Source: an uncultured Brachyspira sp. (GTDB taxonomy: Bacteria > Spirochaetota > Brachyspiria > Brachyspirales > Brachyspiraceae). From it: 6,604 bases of DNA. A program made the translations under genes and the position numbers. The stretch is from positions 1 through 6,604 of the forward strand of contig NZ_CAKVGN010000103.1 of the NCBI RefSeq assembly GCF_934747485.1, in the 5' to 3' direction. Positions within the stretch are counted from its first letter, which is position 1, and each line of letters opens with the position of its first letter. The notes under the pieces were generated by a model, which was not told the DNA's origin, ran no database searches, and worked only from the letters and a program-made list of their open reading frames with translations. Shown here piece after piece: positions 6,533-6,604 of this stretch.

Positions 6533-6604
6533 TGCACAGGAGCCAGACATATTGCAGTTAGGAATTCCTTAATTTCTTAAAGTATAGCATAGGTGTATCA
6601 TAAT
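6533..6604 (-). mobile_element. 3' end of an insertion sequence, right copy (inverted relative to the left copy)
   Basis: This is an exact 72-base reverse complement of bases 1-72. On the minus strand bases 6602-6558 encode the same YDTPMLYFKKLRNS-stop tail. The element ends at 6533 with the terminal sequence TGCACAGGAGCCAGACAT read inward into the element. Base 6532 no longer matches its counterpart at 73, which marks the border between IS and unique DNA. The outer flanks are not in the window, so target-site duplications cannot be tested. Confidence 0.55.
6558..6602 (-). CDS. C-terminal tail of a putative transposase (partial), right copy
   Basis: This is identical in sequence and layout to the tail at 3-47 but on the opposite strand, entering from beyond the right edge. 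Only 14 codons and the stop are visible. The two transposase genes point toward each other across the window. Confidence 0.4.
   Translation of the reverse strand, partial: YDTPMLYFKKLRNS

Noticed and set aside
1..6604. Linear plasmid with terminal inverted repeats
   Set aside because: There is no replication or partition gene and the content looks chromosomal. The repeats read as IS tails running off both edges rather than as telomere-like ends.

Overview
The window looks like spirochaete chromosomal DNA, most probably Brachyspira. The reasons are the very AT-rich sequence (roughly a quarter to 30% G+C by eye), AT-ending codons throughout, short SD-led operons, a small beta-barrel outer-membrane protein and a spirochaete-type lipoprotein. 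The genus is an inference from overall style, not from a marker gene.

The first and last 72 bases are perfect reverse complements of each other, and identity stops at the next base. Each copy reads inward as the last 14 codons of a protein with a stop, followed by a ...TGTGCA end. This fits the 3' tails of two identical IS3/IS481-like insertion sequences in opposite orientation, pointing at each other. The window is therefore probably the unique DNA between two inverted IS copies, cut off where the repeats made assembly ambiguous.

Left to right:
(1) A three-gene operon on the minus strand (positions 98-2529) runs from a consensus promoter (TTGACA-N17-TATAAT). It encodes a YkgJ-like eight-cysteine protein, a B12-binding/radical-SAM-type protein that has lost two of the three iron-sulfur cysteines, and a Nudix hydrolase. 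Gaps between the genes are 17 and 18 bases.
(2) A divergent plus-strand pair (2789-4119) encodes a lipoprotein and a beta-barrel outer-membrane protein. The lipoprotein has a tetranucleotide repeat (ACTT)4 inside its signal-peptide codons. As written, the well-placed ATG is out of frame with the rest of the gene, and loss of one repeat unit restores a perfect lipoprotein signal peptide, so this is a candidate phase-variable (ON/OFF) surface gene.
(3) A 420-base gap between convergent genes (4120-4539) holds a probable terminator and then a G+C-richer block with three hairpins, including a perfect 14-base palindrome. I take this for a dispersed repeat or structured RNA rather than a gene.
(4) A minus-strand two-gene operon (4540-6380) with its own TTGACA-N17-TATTAT promoter encodes a sodium-coupled amino-acid-type symporter of the NSS (LeuT) family and a MarR-type regulator.

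The most interesting items are the slipped-strand lipoprotein switch, the intact but apparently catalytically disabled radical-SAM protein in an operon with a cysteine-cluster protein, the inverted IS tails, and the structured intergenic block. No CRISPR array, tRNA, rRNA, phage or replication gene was seen.
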